Shown here in pieces: positions 1 through 11,500 of a DNA stretch of 64,000 nucleotides (the stretch's first letter is position 1; every line of letters begins with the position of its first letter). Source of the stretch: Tubulanus polymorphus. Lineage: Eukaryota > Nemertea > Palaeonemertea > Tubulaniformes > Tubulanidae. The position numbers and the translations under genes are program-made. The notes beneath the pieces were generated by a model, which worked only from the letters and a program-made list of their open reading frames with translations, made no database searches and was not told the DNA's origin. The DNA is taken from the NCBI RefSeq assembly GCF_964204645.1, contig NC_134028.1, positions 24,278,153-24,342,152 on the forward strand, in the 5' to 3' direction.

Positions 1-3000
1 ATATTTTTGAAATTTTAACATGCTTCACATAGCATATGCCCAGGGTGAATTTTGTCAGCAATCTTTCTTGAAAATCACCTTTATCGACAACTTGTCCCCA
101 TTAAAATGTTGACATCCCTGTAGTATGATCCTATCTGGCCTACTAGGGCTAGTTTCGTGAAAGGTCAAATTCAAATTTTCTGGTGTAGGCCTATTGGTTT
201 CTTCACATTTTCGATTCGGAAAACAATTCAAACTTAACTATTTTGAGCTTGAACTTTTTCCAGAAACTGATTTTTAAATCCATCGTATTTCATATTTACA
301 GGACATTCAAGATATTCAAGCAATTATCGAAAAAACGTCGTCTTGCGAAAATGTGTTTTTCATCGTGAATAAGATCGACCCTCAGCCGAAACGCGGGACA
401 AGTTCTTCCGACGAGACCGATTCCGATGAAACGGACGACGACAGCGAATCCGAAGACGACATCATCAAACGAGAGCAAGGCATCAAAGCAAAAATATTCA
501 ATAAGCTCGTCCGTGCCAAATTCATCAACAAAAAATATGAAAATAAAATGGATGATTGTCCGAATTTCCACGCTTTATCGTCATGGGAAGTGAAGACATA
601 CCGAAGAACCTACCAAAAAAATCCAGCGATGGCTGAAAAAACACGTTACGTAGATCATTTCTACCGATTTCAGAAATGTTTGAATGACTACATCAAAGAA
701 CAATTGGATCGAAAGATTAAGACAGCAATTGACGGCATTTTGATGTCCCACTGCAGATGTTTAGATTTTTTCATTCTGACCGCGAACGATATCAGCAAAA
801 CGCAACGATCCGTCGAGAAGGATATGCTCGATTTCGCTAAACAAGAACAGAGTCTGTACAGGAATGCTACCGAAATGATTGACCAGCAAGCTTCGGATTT
901 TAATAAGCTCCTGGTTGAAAGGATGGCCTTGAAAAACAACGATATTATCAGCGCAGTTGGGCAGTACGAATACCAAGAGGAAGAGCTGAAGGTGACGATT
1001 ACCAGAGATAAAAGAATTAAAGATTCAGAGTTTGTAGACCGCTGTAAACGTAAGATCGTTGAAGTAACGCAAAGATATCTCAGCGAAGAGATCACCAATC
1101 TTTTAGTAGAAAAGTTTAATCAAGGGGACATGCTATTGTCGGAATTAGCTTCACGCGTAGAGGCACTAGGGAGTGACGATGGGTATCAAGGCGCGGCTCG
1201 AGTCCTGAGGAAAACGCTCATAGAGTGTTACCAGTTCGATTTAGTTGGCAGAGAGTTTAAAAAGAATATATTGCAAAAAGCGTGGAGTGCCGTGGTACGA
1301 TTTTTCAGCAGTATAGCGAGTTTATTCTCCCGAAGTGTTGCTGTTGGGGAGCCACGTTGGAAAGAATCAGTCGCGTCTGCAACTTTGAGTGAAGTCGACC
1401 ACGCACAACTTACGAAATTTGTTCTCGAAGGAGTCAAGGAACATGTCACATTCGGACATAGTAAGTTTGAAAATGAAATGGCCAATCTGCAGCAGATTCA
1501 TGAATCGAATTGCGCAATGGGTGAAGCGGAAAGGAAGAAGTTGACCAATCAAGCACCAACAGTTGCTCAGTTGCAGCTCGACGCTTTTGATCTGAATGAT
1601 CGATTCACATACAACAATATCGTATTGTTAGAAACTATTGGAAAAGGCAGGTGTTTTCAAAGCATTCATATATAGAATTACTGCCCTATACTGCACTACA
1701 CTTGAAGTTAATGATAATATTCCTTATCGTTCCGCGATTTTAGGGGCACAAGGCGTTGTATATGGTACCACAGTCAAAGGACCTGATGGCGAAGATTGCG
1801 CCGTGAAAGTCATCAAGTACCAAAGTAATCAAGATTTAGGCGATTTGGCACTTGAAATTCATTACACCAGGTAATATAGCAGAATCACTTGAATTACAAT
1901 GTATCATTGTTTTTTTGTAGCAGTTTCTAATTGTTTGCATGAATTTTCAGACAATTCAAGCACGAGAATATCATGCCTTTATATGCGTCAGTGCTGATGC
2001 CTAGAACGTCAGAGTTATACCTACTATCACCGCATATGGATGGCGATTTGATGCAGATGATACCAGGAATCAAAAGCCTTCGAGAACGGTTAGGAATCGC
2101 ACTTCAAACAGCTAATGCGCTGAGCTATTTGCACAGCAGAGATATGAGCCACAGAGACATCAAATCATCGAACATCTTAGTAAGTATATCGAATTCAGTA
2201 GATACCTTTTGTCAGTAACCGAACAATATGGTTTAGTTAGGCTAAAAAAAATTGATACCTTGTTTCTCCACTCTGCTGAGCTTAAATGTTGACCCGGCCA
2301 GCCGCCTATCTACCCTATACATTACTTTTTAAAAAATTGTGATCAATTTTACCATAACAGACCCGGCCGCTATAGAAATGAACTGTTTACAAATTTTATC
2401 ATATTTTACAAAAATGACCCGGCCGCTGCGGAGAAACAAGGTATCATTTTTGTATAGCCTTATACAATATTTTCACGAATCATCGACTTATCTTTCACTC
2501 ATCTCAGACCTATTCTGCTCATCATGGTTTGTCCGAGTTAGACGGAGTTTATTACCGCACTTATGCAGATACGATATTGATTAGATTATAACCATTTTAA
2601 AAATTTCCACCACTCTAATACTAATAGCTAAAGTCCACTCTCTGTCTCCACTGTATTCCGGAAGTCTGAATAAATACTACAAAATATTTCAGATTGCTAA
2701 ACGGAGTAAGGGCTACAAGGCAATTATAACGGATTTCGGTTTGATGAAACCGGTCGGTTTACAGCAACATTCATTTGTTGGAACGCCGATTCACATAGCT
2801 CCCGAAATCTTACAAGGAAAACATTACGATACGTCGGTCGACATCTTCTCGTTCGGGATATTGTTGTGGTATATCTGCGAAGGTAACGGTAACAGACATC
2901 CCGAGTATGCCGATTATTGCCAAGGCGTTGGACCGATATTGATCGTGTCCGCCCAAGGTAAACGACCCGAAAGGAAAGATTATTTCACCGAAGATTGCTG

Positions 3001-3106
3001 GAGATTAATGACGAAATGCTGGGATCACAATCCGGTTGCTCGACCGAAAGCTGATGATGTCGTCACTGAGCTGAAAATGATTCGTGCCAAGCCATTACCA
3101 TCTTAA
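1..3106 (+). CDS. DSTYK: DSTYK-like dual-specificity kinase, copy A (5' part outside window)
   Basis: Partial gene; the first exons lie left of the window. Visible coding exons are 302-1646, 1744-1870, 1951-2179 and 2693-3106. They encode the end of a dynamin-like GTPase domain (G4 motif NKID), an acidic Ser/Asp/Glu stretch, a long helical middle region and a C-terminal protein kinase domain with glycine loop (GKGAQGVVYG), VAIK-type Lys (CAVKVIKY), HRD (SHRDIKSSN), DFG and APE. This order matches the DSTYK (RIP5) family, which in vertebrates acts in FGF/ERK signalling and cell death. All exons are open and every catalytic motif is intact, so the copy looks functional. It differs from copy B by scattered substitutions, several of them missense (for example ILQGK versus IIQGE after APE). 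The first intron uses a GC donor at 1647. Its 3' flank runs into a broken RNF2 fragment. Confidence 0.85.
1647..1743 (+). other. GC-AG intron in DSTYK copy A
   Basis: The exon ends ...GGA AAA G and the next begins GG GCA CAA, giving the canonical kinase loop GKGAQG only if the donor is GC (AAAG|GCAGGT). The nearest GT, four bases downstream, puts the next exon out of frame. The acceptor is TTTTAG. The identical arrangement in copy B is at 11119-11215. Confidence 0.75.
2254..2445. repeat. Fold-back element in DSTYK-A intron
   Basis: Perfect 16-bp terminal inverted repeats GATACCTTGTTTCTCC (2254-2269) and its complement (2430-2445) enclose about 190 bp with three copies of GACCCGGCC. The same element sits at 11726-11917 in copy B, so it was inserted before the duplication. 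Probably a small non-autonomous DNA transposon. Confidence 0.7.
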
Positions 3107-4390
3107 TTATATTAAGACTAATGTGTTATTAGGACTAATGAGTATTACAAATGATTCCAGATAATATGAGGGAATGATTTCAAATGGGGCCAGCCATTTA
3201 TTAACTTTTTCCTACAATGAAACTTGTTATAACGTCTTCGGATTTTACTATTTATAGGTAAGCACAAACCTAGCGTTTTGACCTGAATACAACAAATTTA
3301 GTAATTTCATACTGGATATAAAATGAACATATTTTCTGGGCCTCTGAAGTTCATTGTGATGAAGTTTCACTGTAGTGCCAAGGATGTGTATTGCATTCTT
3401 TATGTTAGAAAATAACTGCTGCTGAATTTACTATCAAAGTGCTGAAAATATTGAAGGACTGAATATGCTCATATTGTTTTACTAAAATATCCTAAGTCAA
3501 AGAAATAGTGTTGAATACATTCAATGTCATTGATTTTTATTGTTTGATAATGAAAAATACACAAGAAGTTAATATTTCTACAGTTTTTAGCAAGTTTAAT
3601 TAGTACAGCATACTCCGCTCGAATCGGACCTGATCAACTCAGATAACCACACAACTTAGGATGTTTGTTGAAATATTATCTTAAAAACTATTTACGAAAT
3701 ACATAACATCCAAGTCGGATGGAACTCAAGTCGGATACATTTTTACCAGAAGGTCCTACTTGCGCGGAGTCTACTGTAGAAATCATGTACATTTTATTTT
3801 TGGTTACCGTACATCGATAATGAAAAATAAATTATTTTCATAAATCAGTTCTTCACGAGTGACACAATTAATGATGGGTTTTGTGCCATTGAGAGGATGA
3901 ACAGATCTTTTAATGGTGAAAAACGCTCATGAAATTCATATGCGAATTATGGTTCACCGCAGTAATGTACATGATTTATTTCTGAAACAACGTAAAATAC
4001 AACACAAAAGAAATTACTCGACGATAACAATTTATAGTAAAACGGACACATCTTCAACCTACGAGATGAAACACTGAAAATTAAATGCAATCTGGTCGTC
4101 CATTCTCGAATTCAAAGACTATTTTAGGCCTCGTTTGATGAAATATGATATATATTTTTCATCACGATGGTGACTTTAAGAAGGCGTTATTCGAAAATGT
4201 TTTGCGCGAAATATAGTTGAGACAGGCACATCATCCATTTGTTACAATTCGGTAAAATTTTCTGTTCATCTCCTTCCCTACCACACAGACATTTACAATC
4301 ATTAGAACTTTCATGCCTACTTTTAAAGGAAGGAACCTTAAAAAACCCGAATCTCATGAACTTTGAACTGTCCCTCACGAGCTGAAAAAT
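3107..4390. other. 3' flanks of DSTYK-A and of the RNF2 fragment
   Basis: Non-coding stretch between two convergent 3' ends. It is duplicated at 12579-13862. AT-rich with no supported open frame; short frames in it are not conserved families. It probably holds the DSTYK 3' UTR on the plus strand and the former RNF2 3' UTR on the minus strand. Confidence 0.5.
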
Positions 4391-4727
4391 TTATTGTAAA
4401 TTTTTGCTATCCTTCGTTGAATTTGTGGATTTTTGTTTTTCGTCGCTGTCTTTTTGTAACGAATAGAACATTTCGAGCGGTTTATTGACGCGCCAGTATT
4501 TCTCGTTGACCTGTTCGAGTTGTTTGTTTCCATTCAACGGCACGAAGGTTCCAGGGGATGTGGCTATAGCTATCGTATACTTCTGATCATCTGCTCGCGC
4601 GGTTCCTATAAGATACAATACGAATAATGACTGATTGAAGAACTGCCGGTAGATACCAATCTGGCTTGAGAAAATATTTGAATACCTGGTTCTCCTGATC
4701 TTTGGGCTTCTAAGGAAAGGCGCATTG
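4391..4727 (-). pseudogene. Truncated RNF2 3' fragment (RAWUL tail only)
   Basis: Duplicate of the last two RNF2 coding exons. The final exon (4391-4605) is intact, with the same reading frame and stop as the real gene. The preceding exon (4686-4727) keeps its donor but only 42 of 66 bp, because the duplication ends inside it and the satellite begins at 4728. It lacks the RING domain, the linker, the acceptor and any promoter in view, so it cannot make RNF2 protein. It could still be transcribed antisense to DSTYK-A. Confidence 0.9.
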
Positions 4728-7700
4728 GTTTGTCAATCATTTAGACTTAGAAAAAAGGCAAATATTGTTTCAAAAAGCTCCTAAAATCACGCTGTCTTCT
4801 ACATGGCGTGTCAAGCCCCAAACGGTCTGCAGAATAACTTCAATTGAGACATGGCGTGAGAGGACCCGATCGATTTTCCGTACAAACAAATGAATAATTG
4901 TCATTAATTATCATAAATATTCAAAGATTTATCATTCGCCGTGGATTGTCAGTCATTTAGACTCAGAAAAAAGGCAAATATTGTTTCAAAAATAGCTCCT
5001 CAAATCACGCTGTCTTTCACATGGCGTGTCAGGCCCCAAATGTTCTGCAGCCAATATGGCGTGTCAGGCCCCAAACGGTCTGCAGAATAGCTTCAATTGA
5101 GACATGGCGTGAGAAGACCCGAACGATTTTCCGTACAAATAAATGAATAATTGTCATTGATTATCATAAATATTCAAAGATTTATCATTCTACGTGGATT
5201 GTCAATCATTTAGACTCAGAACAAAAGGCAAATATTGTTTCAAAAAGCTCCTAAAATCACGCTGTCTTCTACATGGCGTGTCAAGCCCCAAACGGTCTGC
5301 AGTCAATATGGCGTGTCAGGCCCCAAACGATTTTCCGTACAAACAAATGAATAATTGTCATTAATTATCATAAATATTCAAAGATTTATCAGTTTGTCAA
5401 TCATTTAGACTTAGAAAAAAGGCAAATATTGTTTCAAAAAGCTCCTCGAATCACGCTGTCTTCTACATGGCGTGTCAGGCCCCAAATGTTCTGCAGTCAA
5501 TATGGCGTGTCAGGCCCCAAACGGTCTGCAGAATAGCTTCAATTGAGACATGGCGTGAGAAGACCCGAATGATTTTCCGTACAAACTAATGAATAATTGT
5601 CATTAATTATCATAAATATTCAAAGATTTATCATTATACATGGTTTGTCAATCATTTAGACTTAGAAAAAAAGGCAAATATTGTTTCAAAAAGCTCCTCA
5701 AATCACGCTGTCTTTCACATGGCGTGTCAGGCCCCAAATGTTCTGCAGTCAATATGGCGTGTCAGGCCCCAAACGGTCTGCAGAATAGCTTCAATTGAGA
5801 CATGGCGTGAGAAGACCCGAACGATTTTCCGTACAAACAAATGAATAATTGTCACTAATTATCATAAATATTCAAAGATTTATCATTCTACATGGTTTGT
5901 CAATCATTTAGACTTAGAAAAAAGGCAAATATTGTTTCAAAAAGCTCCTAAAATCACGCTGTCTTCTACATGGCGTGTCAAGCCCCAAACGGTCTGCAGA
6001 ATAACTTCAATTGAGACATGGCGTGAGAGGACCCGATCGATTTTCCGTACAAACAAATGAATAATTGTCACTAATTATCATAAATATTCAAAGATTTATC
6101 ATTCTACATGGTTTGTCAATCATTTAGACTTAGAAAAAAGGCAAATATTGTTTCAAAAAGCTCCTAAAATCACGCTGTCTTCTACATGGCGTGTCAAGCC
6201 CCAAACGGTCTGCAGAATAACTTCAATTGAGACATGGCGTGAGAGGACCCGATCGATTTTCCGTACAAACAAATGAATAATTGTCATTGATTATCATAAA
6301 TATTCAAAGATTTATCATTCTCCGTGGATTGTCAGTCATTTAGACTCAGAAAAAAGGCAAATATTGTTTCAAAAATAGCTCCTCAAATCACGCTGTCTTT
6401 CACATGGCGTGTCAGGCCCCAAATGTTCTGCAGCCAATATGGCGTGTCAGGCCCCAAACGGTCTGCAGAATAGCTTCAATTGAGACATGGCGTGAGAAGA
6501 CCCGAACGATTTTCCGTACAAATAAATGAATAATTGTCATTGATTATCATAAATATTCAAAGATTTATCATTCTACGTGGATTGTCAATCATTTAGACTC
6601 AGAACAAAAGGCAAATATTGTTTCAAAAAGCTCCTAAAATCACGCTGTCTTCTACATGGCGTGTCAAGCCCCAAACGGTCTGCAGTCAATATGGCGTGTC
6701 AGGCCCCAAACGATTTTCCGTACAAACAAATGAATAATTGTCATTAATTATCATAAATATTCAAAGATTTATCAGTTTGTCAATCATTTAGACTTAGAAA
6801 AAAGGCAAATATTGTTTCAAAAAGCTCCTCGAATCACGCTGTCTTCTACATGGCGTGTCAGGCCCCAAATGTTCTGCAGTCAATATGGCGTGTCAGGCCC
6901 CAAACGGTCTGCAGAATAGCTTCAATTGAAACATGGCGTGAGAAGACCCGAATGATTTTCCGTACAAACTAATGAATAATTGTCATTAATTATCATAAAT
7001 ATTCAAAGATTTATCATTATACGTGGATTGTCAATCATTTAGACTTAGAAAAAAAGGCAAATATTGTTTCAAAAAGCTCCTCAAATCACGCTGTCTTCTA
7101 CATGGCGTGTCAGGCCCCAAATGTTCTGCAGTCAATATGGCGTGTCAGGCCCCAAACGGTCTGCAGAATAGCTTCAATTGAGACATGGCGTGAGAAGACC
7201 CGAACGATTTTCCGTACAAACAAATGAATAATTGTCATTGATTATCATAAATATTCAAAGATTTATCATTCTACGTGGATTGTCAATCATTTAGACTCAG
7301 AACAAAAGGCAAATATTGTTTCAAAAAGCTCCTAAAATTACGCTGTCTTCTACATGGCGTGTCAGGCCCCAAACGGTCTGCAGAATAGCTTCAATTGAGA
7401 CATGGCGTGAGAAGACCCGAACGATTTTTCCGTACAAACAAATGAATAATTGTCACTAATTGTCTTAAATGTTCAAAGATTAATCCTTCTATATGATTTG
7501 TCAATTATTTAGTCTTAGAAAAAAAGCAAATACTGTTACAAAAAGCTCCTAAAACCACGCTGTCTTCTACATGGCGTGTCAGGCCCCAAAGTGTTCTGCC
7601 GCCAATATGGCGTGAGAGTACGCGATCAGTTTTCTATGGAAGCAATTAATTGTCACTAATCATATCTTTAGTTTCAATTAGTTATATATTGTTCATAATC

Positions 7701-7880
7701 ATAAAGTCTAAGAAAAAAAAACAAATACTGCTAGAAAAATCGCGATTTGTCTTCTATATGGCGTGTCAGGCCCCAAACGGTCTACAGAATATAGCTTCAA
7801 TTTACATGGCGTGAGAGGACCCGATCAGTTTTCCGTAGAAATAAATGAAAAATTGTGACTGATTATCTTAAATTAGTACA
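4728..7880. repeat. Satellite array with higher-order structure
   Basis: About twelve regular units plus two or three degenerate ones at the right end. Unit lengths follow the order of about 216, 255, 190, 255, 256 and 210 bp, and this six-unit series then repeats, giving a higher-order period of about 1383 bp (GATTGTCAGTCATTTAG at 4944 and 6327). Each unit has an AT-rich part (TCATTTAGACTTAGAAA, AGGCAAATATTG) and one to three copies of an ATGGCGTG motif: ATGGCGTGTCAGGCCCC, followed by CTGCAG, or ATGGCGTGAGA followed by CCCGA. No coding potential. It starts exactly where the RNF2 fragment is cut. Confidence 0.95.
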
Positions 7881-8521
7881 ATAATCATTAAGTCTTAGAA
7901 ATAGGTTTATAAATCGTTGTTTCTATTTTGTTCATATGTAAAAATATACAAAATCGCTTATGTAAATGTAGCTGATGATCTCCTGATCGTCTCGCACCAT
8001 AACGGAAACCTGTAAAAAACATATTCGAAGAATTTTACATAAAAATCTTTCGATATATATGCATCTGAATATAGTTATGAAGTAAAAACGGGATATAATT
8101 TTCTTTCAAAGTGGTTGCACTGAACGGAATACTACAATATAACGTATAAGTACATATTATATTTAGACAATATTTAGTAAGTATATATTTAGACAATAAG
8201 TAAAGAAAAAATAGAAATTCATTACACATTGACATACCGGTACTTGAAATTATCTCATTCAGGTTTTACACGTCGTATCGGACTTAAAAACGTGGTCCGT
8301 TCGACGCGAACATATATCTTCGTTCCGCGTGAATTATATATAGTCCGCATTTTACTCGGGGCTTGTGACGCCATGTCAGATATGGCGTGACAAGCCCCGG
8401 GGCTTGTGACGCCATGTTCTGCTGATTCTTAAGATTGACTTCACTCAATAAATTTAATAGGGGCGGGGTATACTACAAAGAGGAGCTTTTCTACTTTTGT
8501 GGCTGATGTAACAAGCGGAAA
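7881..8521. promoter_or_regulatory. Upstream region of DSTYK-B with satellite-like palindrome
   Basis: Mostly AT-rich unique sequence. At 8357-8416 three copies of a GGGGCTTGTGACGCCAT-type motif lie in alternating orientation; the first two form a hairpin and the motif is the complement of the satellite core ATGGCGTG...AAGCCCC. The region lies 100-165 bp before the DSTYK-B start codon, so it is probably part of the promoter or 5' UTR. No TATA box can be assigned with confidence. Confidence 0.5.
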
Positions 8522-11500
8522 ATGGCAGGTTTTCAACGAGGCCAATCGATTTCTAGCAGTGAGGACACTTTGGAGAAAGGTTACGAAGAAATAAAATCTA
8601 CTTTCACTTTCTTCCGGGAAAATGGGCGTAAACTGGAAAAACTTTGTCGTGATACTAAGTGTATCTATGAAGAAATCGAAAAAGATCTAAGGGGGGTTAG
8701 CTTTCGGAAATCCCTTTCAAATTACCTTTTACTGGAAGGAGAGGAGAAAAAAGTTGAGCAACTCAAACATAATCCGAGTCTGATTTTTGTCGGTAAGATT
8801 CTTCTTTCGCTTTCTTGACTAATATTAACAGGCTTTATTTCCTTCATTGGGCTCTTGGTTTGTTTACGATTTACACGACATTCCTGTTTTAGGGCAAACC
8901 AAGGCTGGTAAAAGTTCGCTGATCAACGAACTGCTCGGCAAATCGCTGGTAACTTCGGATCAACGACCGTGCACCGCGCGACTCGTCAGGCTGACTTACG
9001 GCGATGTTGCGTTTCCGAAAATCACGATACTAAACCCCGATTCATCGGTGCACACACCGGCTGAACAGATAAAAACCTCCCACGTTCCGACGGAATTCGT
9101 TAATTTACCGTTTGAAGAACGCGATAACGAGACGACCGTTCAAACTAGCGTACAAGTTGAAGTCAAACATCAGTTGCTGGAAGCCGGCGTAGATATCATC
9201 GATTCTCCGGGGAGGAATGAAAATAAAACGTTGGATAACCTCGTTACGCAACAGATGGATTCAATACTGCCGTTAGTGATGTATGTAATTGATGGCAGAA
9301 ACTGCTTGACAAGTTCGGTAAAATATCAGTTACATTTTCATTTACATCACTGGATAATTGTACAATAGAACCAATAACAGCAACTGTTGACTCCAACAGT
9401 AGTCAGAAAATTTTTAAAAAACTGGGGAATTGGAAATTTGTGAATTTGATAGATTTTTCATTAAGCTGGAGGATATTTTTGAAATTTAAACATGCTTCAC
9501 ATAGCATATGCCCAGGGTGAATTTTGTCAGCAATCTTTCTTGAAAATCACCTTTATCGACAACTTGTCCCCATTAAAATGTTGACATCCCTGTAGTATGA
9601 TCCTATCTGGCCTACTAGGGCTAGTTTCGTGAAAGGTCAAATTCAAATTTTCTGGTGTAGGCCTATTGGTTTCTTCACATTTTCGATTCGGAAAACAATT
9701 CAAACTTAACTATTTTGAGCTTGAACTTTTTCCAGAAACTGATTTGTAAATCCATCGTATTTCATATTTACAGGACATTCAAGATATTCAAGCAATTATC
9801 GAAAAAACGTCGTCTTGCGAAAATGTGTTTTTCATCGTGAATAAGATCGACCCTCAGCCGAAACGCGGGACAAGTTCTTCCGACGAGACCGATTCCGATG
9901 AAACGGACGACGACAGCGAATCCGAAGACGACATCATCAAACGAGAGCAAGGCATCAAAGCAAAAATATTCAATAAGCTCGTCCGTGCCAAATTCATCAA
10001 CAAAAAATATGAAAATAAAATGGATGATTGTCCGAATTTCCACGCTTTATCGTCATGGGAAGTGAAGACATACCGAAGAACCTACCAAAAAAATCCAGCG
10101 ATGGCTGAAAAAACACGTTACGTAGATCATTTCTACCGATTTCAGAAATGTTTGAATGACTACATCAAAGAACAATTGGATCGAAAGATTAAGACAGCAA
10201 TTGACGGCATTTTGATGTCCCACTGCAGATGTTTAGATTTTTTCATTCTGACCGCGAACGATATCAGCAAAACGCAACGATCCGTCGAGAAGGATATGCT
10301 CGATTTCGCTAAACAAGAACAGAGTCTGTACAGGAATGCTGCCAAAATGATTGACCAGCAAGCTTCGGATTTTAATAAGCTCCTGGTTGAAAGGATGGCC
10401 TTGAAAAACAACGATATTATCAGCGCAGTTGGGCAGTACGAATACCAAGAGGAAGAGCTGAAGGTGACGATTACCAGAGATAAAAGAATTAAAGATTCAG
10501 AGTTTGTAGACCGCTGTAAACGTAAGATCGTTGAAGTAACGCAAAGATATCTCAGCGAAGAGATCACCAGTCTTTTAGTAGAAAAGTTTAATCAAGGGGA
10601 CATGCTATTGTCGGAATTAGCTTCACGCGTAGAGGCACTAGGGAGTGACGAAGGGTATCAAGGCGCTGCTCGAGTCCTGAGGAAAACGCTCATAGAGTGT
10701 TACCAGTTCGATTTAGTTGGCAGAGAGTTTAAAAAGAATATATTCCAAAAAGCGTGGAGTGCCGTGGTACGATTTTTCAGCAGTATAGCGAGTTTATTCT
10801 CCGGAAGTGTTGCTGTTGGGGAGCCACGTTGGAAAGAATCAGTCGCGTCTGCAACTTTGAGTGAAGTCGATCACGCACAACTTACGAAATTTGTTCTCGA
10901 AGGAGTCAAGGAACATGTCACATTCGGACATAGTAAGTTTGAAGATGAAATGGCCAATCTGCAGCAGATTCATGAATCGAATTGCGCAATGGGTGAAGCG
11001 GAAAGGAAGAAGTTGACCAATCAAGCACCAACAGTTGCTCAGTTGCAGCTCGACGCTTTTGATCTGAATGATCGATTCACATACAACAATATCGTATTGT
11101 TAGAAACTATTGGAAAAGGCAGGTGTTTTCAAAGCATTCATATGTAGAATTACTGCCCTATACTGCACTACACTTGAAGTTAATGATAATATTCCTTATC
11201 GTTCCGCGATTTTAGGGGCACAAGGCGTTGTATATGGTACCACAGTCAAAGGACCTGATGGCGAAGATTGCGCCGTGAAAGTCATCAAGTACCAAAGTAA
11301 TCAAGATTTAGGCGATTTGGCACTTGAAATTCATTACACCAGGTAATATAGCAGAATCACTTGAATTACAATGTATCATTGTTTTTTTGTAGCAGTTTCT
11401 AATTGTTTGCATGAATTTTCAGACAATTCAAGCACGAGAATATCATGCCTTTATATGCGTCAGTGCTGATGCCTAGAACGTCAGAGTTATACCTACTATC

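Larger units (their letters stand above)
1..4727. repeat. Segmental duplication, left copy
   Basis: This stretch matches 9473-14199 at a constant offset of 9472 bp. Every landmark tested (exon borders, stop codons, 3' flanks, intron elements) keeps that offset, so there is no net insertion or deletion over 4.7 kb, only substitutions. The right breakpoint is at 4727, inside an RNF2 exon; beyond it the left copy becomes satellite. The left breakpoint is outside the window. Confidence 0.95.

Noticed and set aside
688-1485. Minus-strand frames within DSTYK-A (and their copies at 10160-11024)
   Set aside because: Opposite a long conserved coding exon; duplicated only because the exon is.
1-3106. 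DSTYK copy A as a pseudogene
   Set aside because: All visible exons are open, splice sites match copy B and all kinase motifs are present.
4187-4378. Short minus-strand frame of 63 codons (copy at 13659-13850)
   Set aside because: Lies after the RNF2 stop codon, so it is 3' UTR sequence; no recognisable product.
4728-7880. Regular repeats resembling a CRISPR array
   Set aside because: Units are 190-256 bp, near-identical throughout, without short repeats plus unique spacers, and the genome is clearly eukaryotic.
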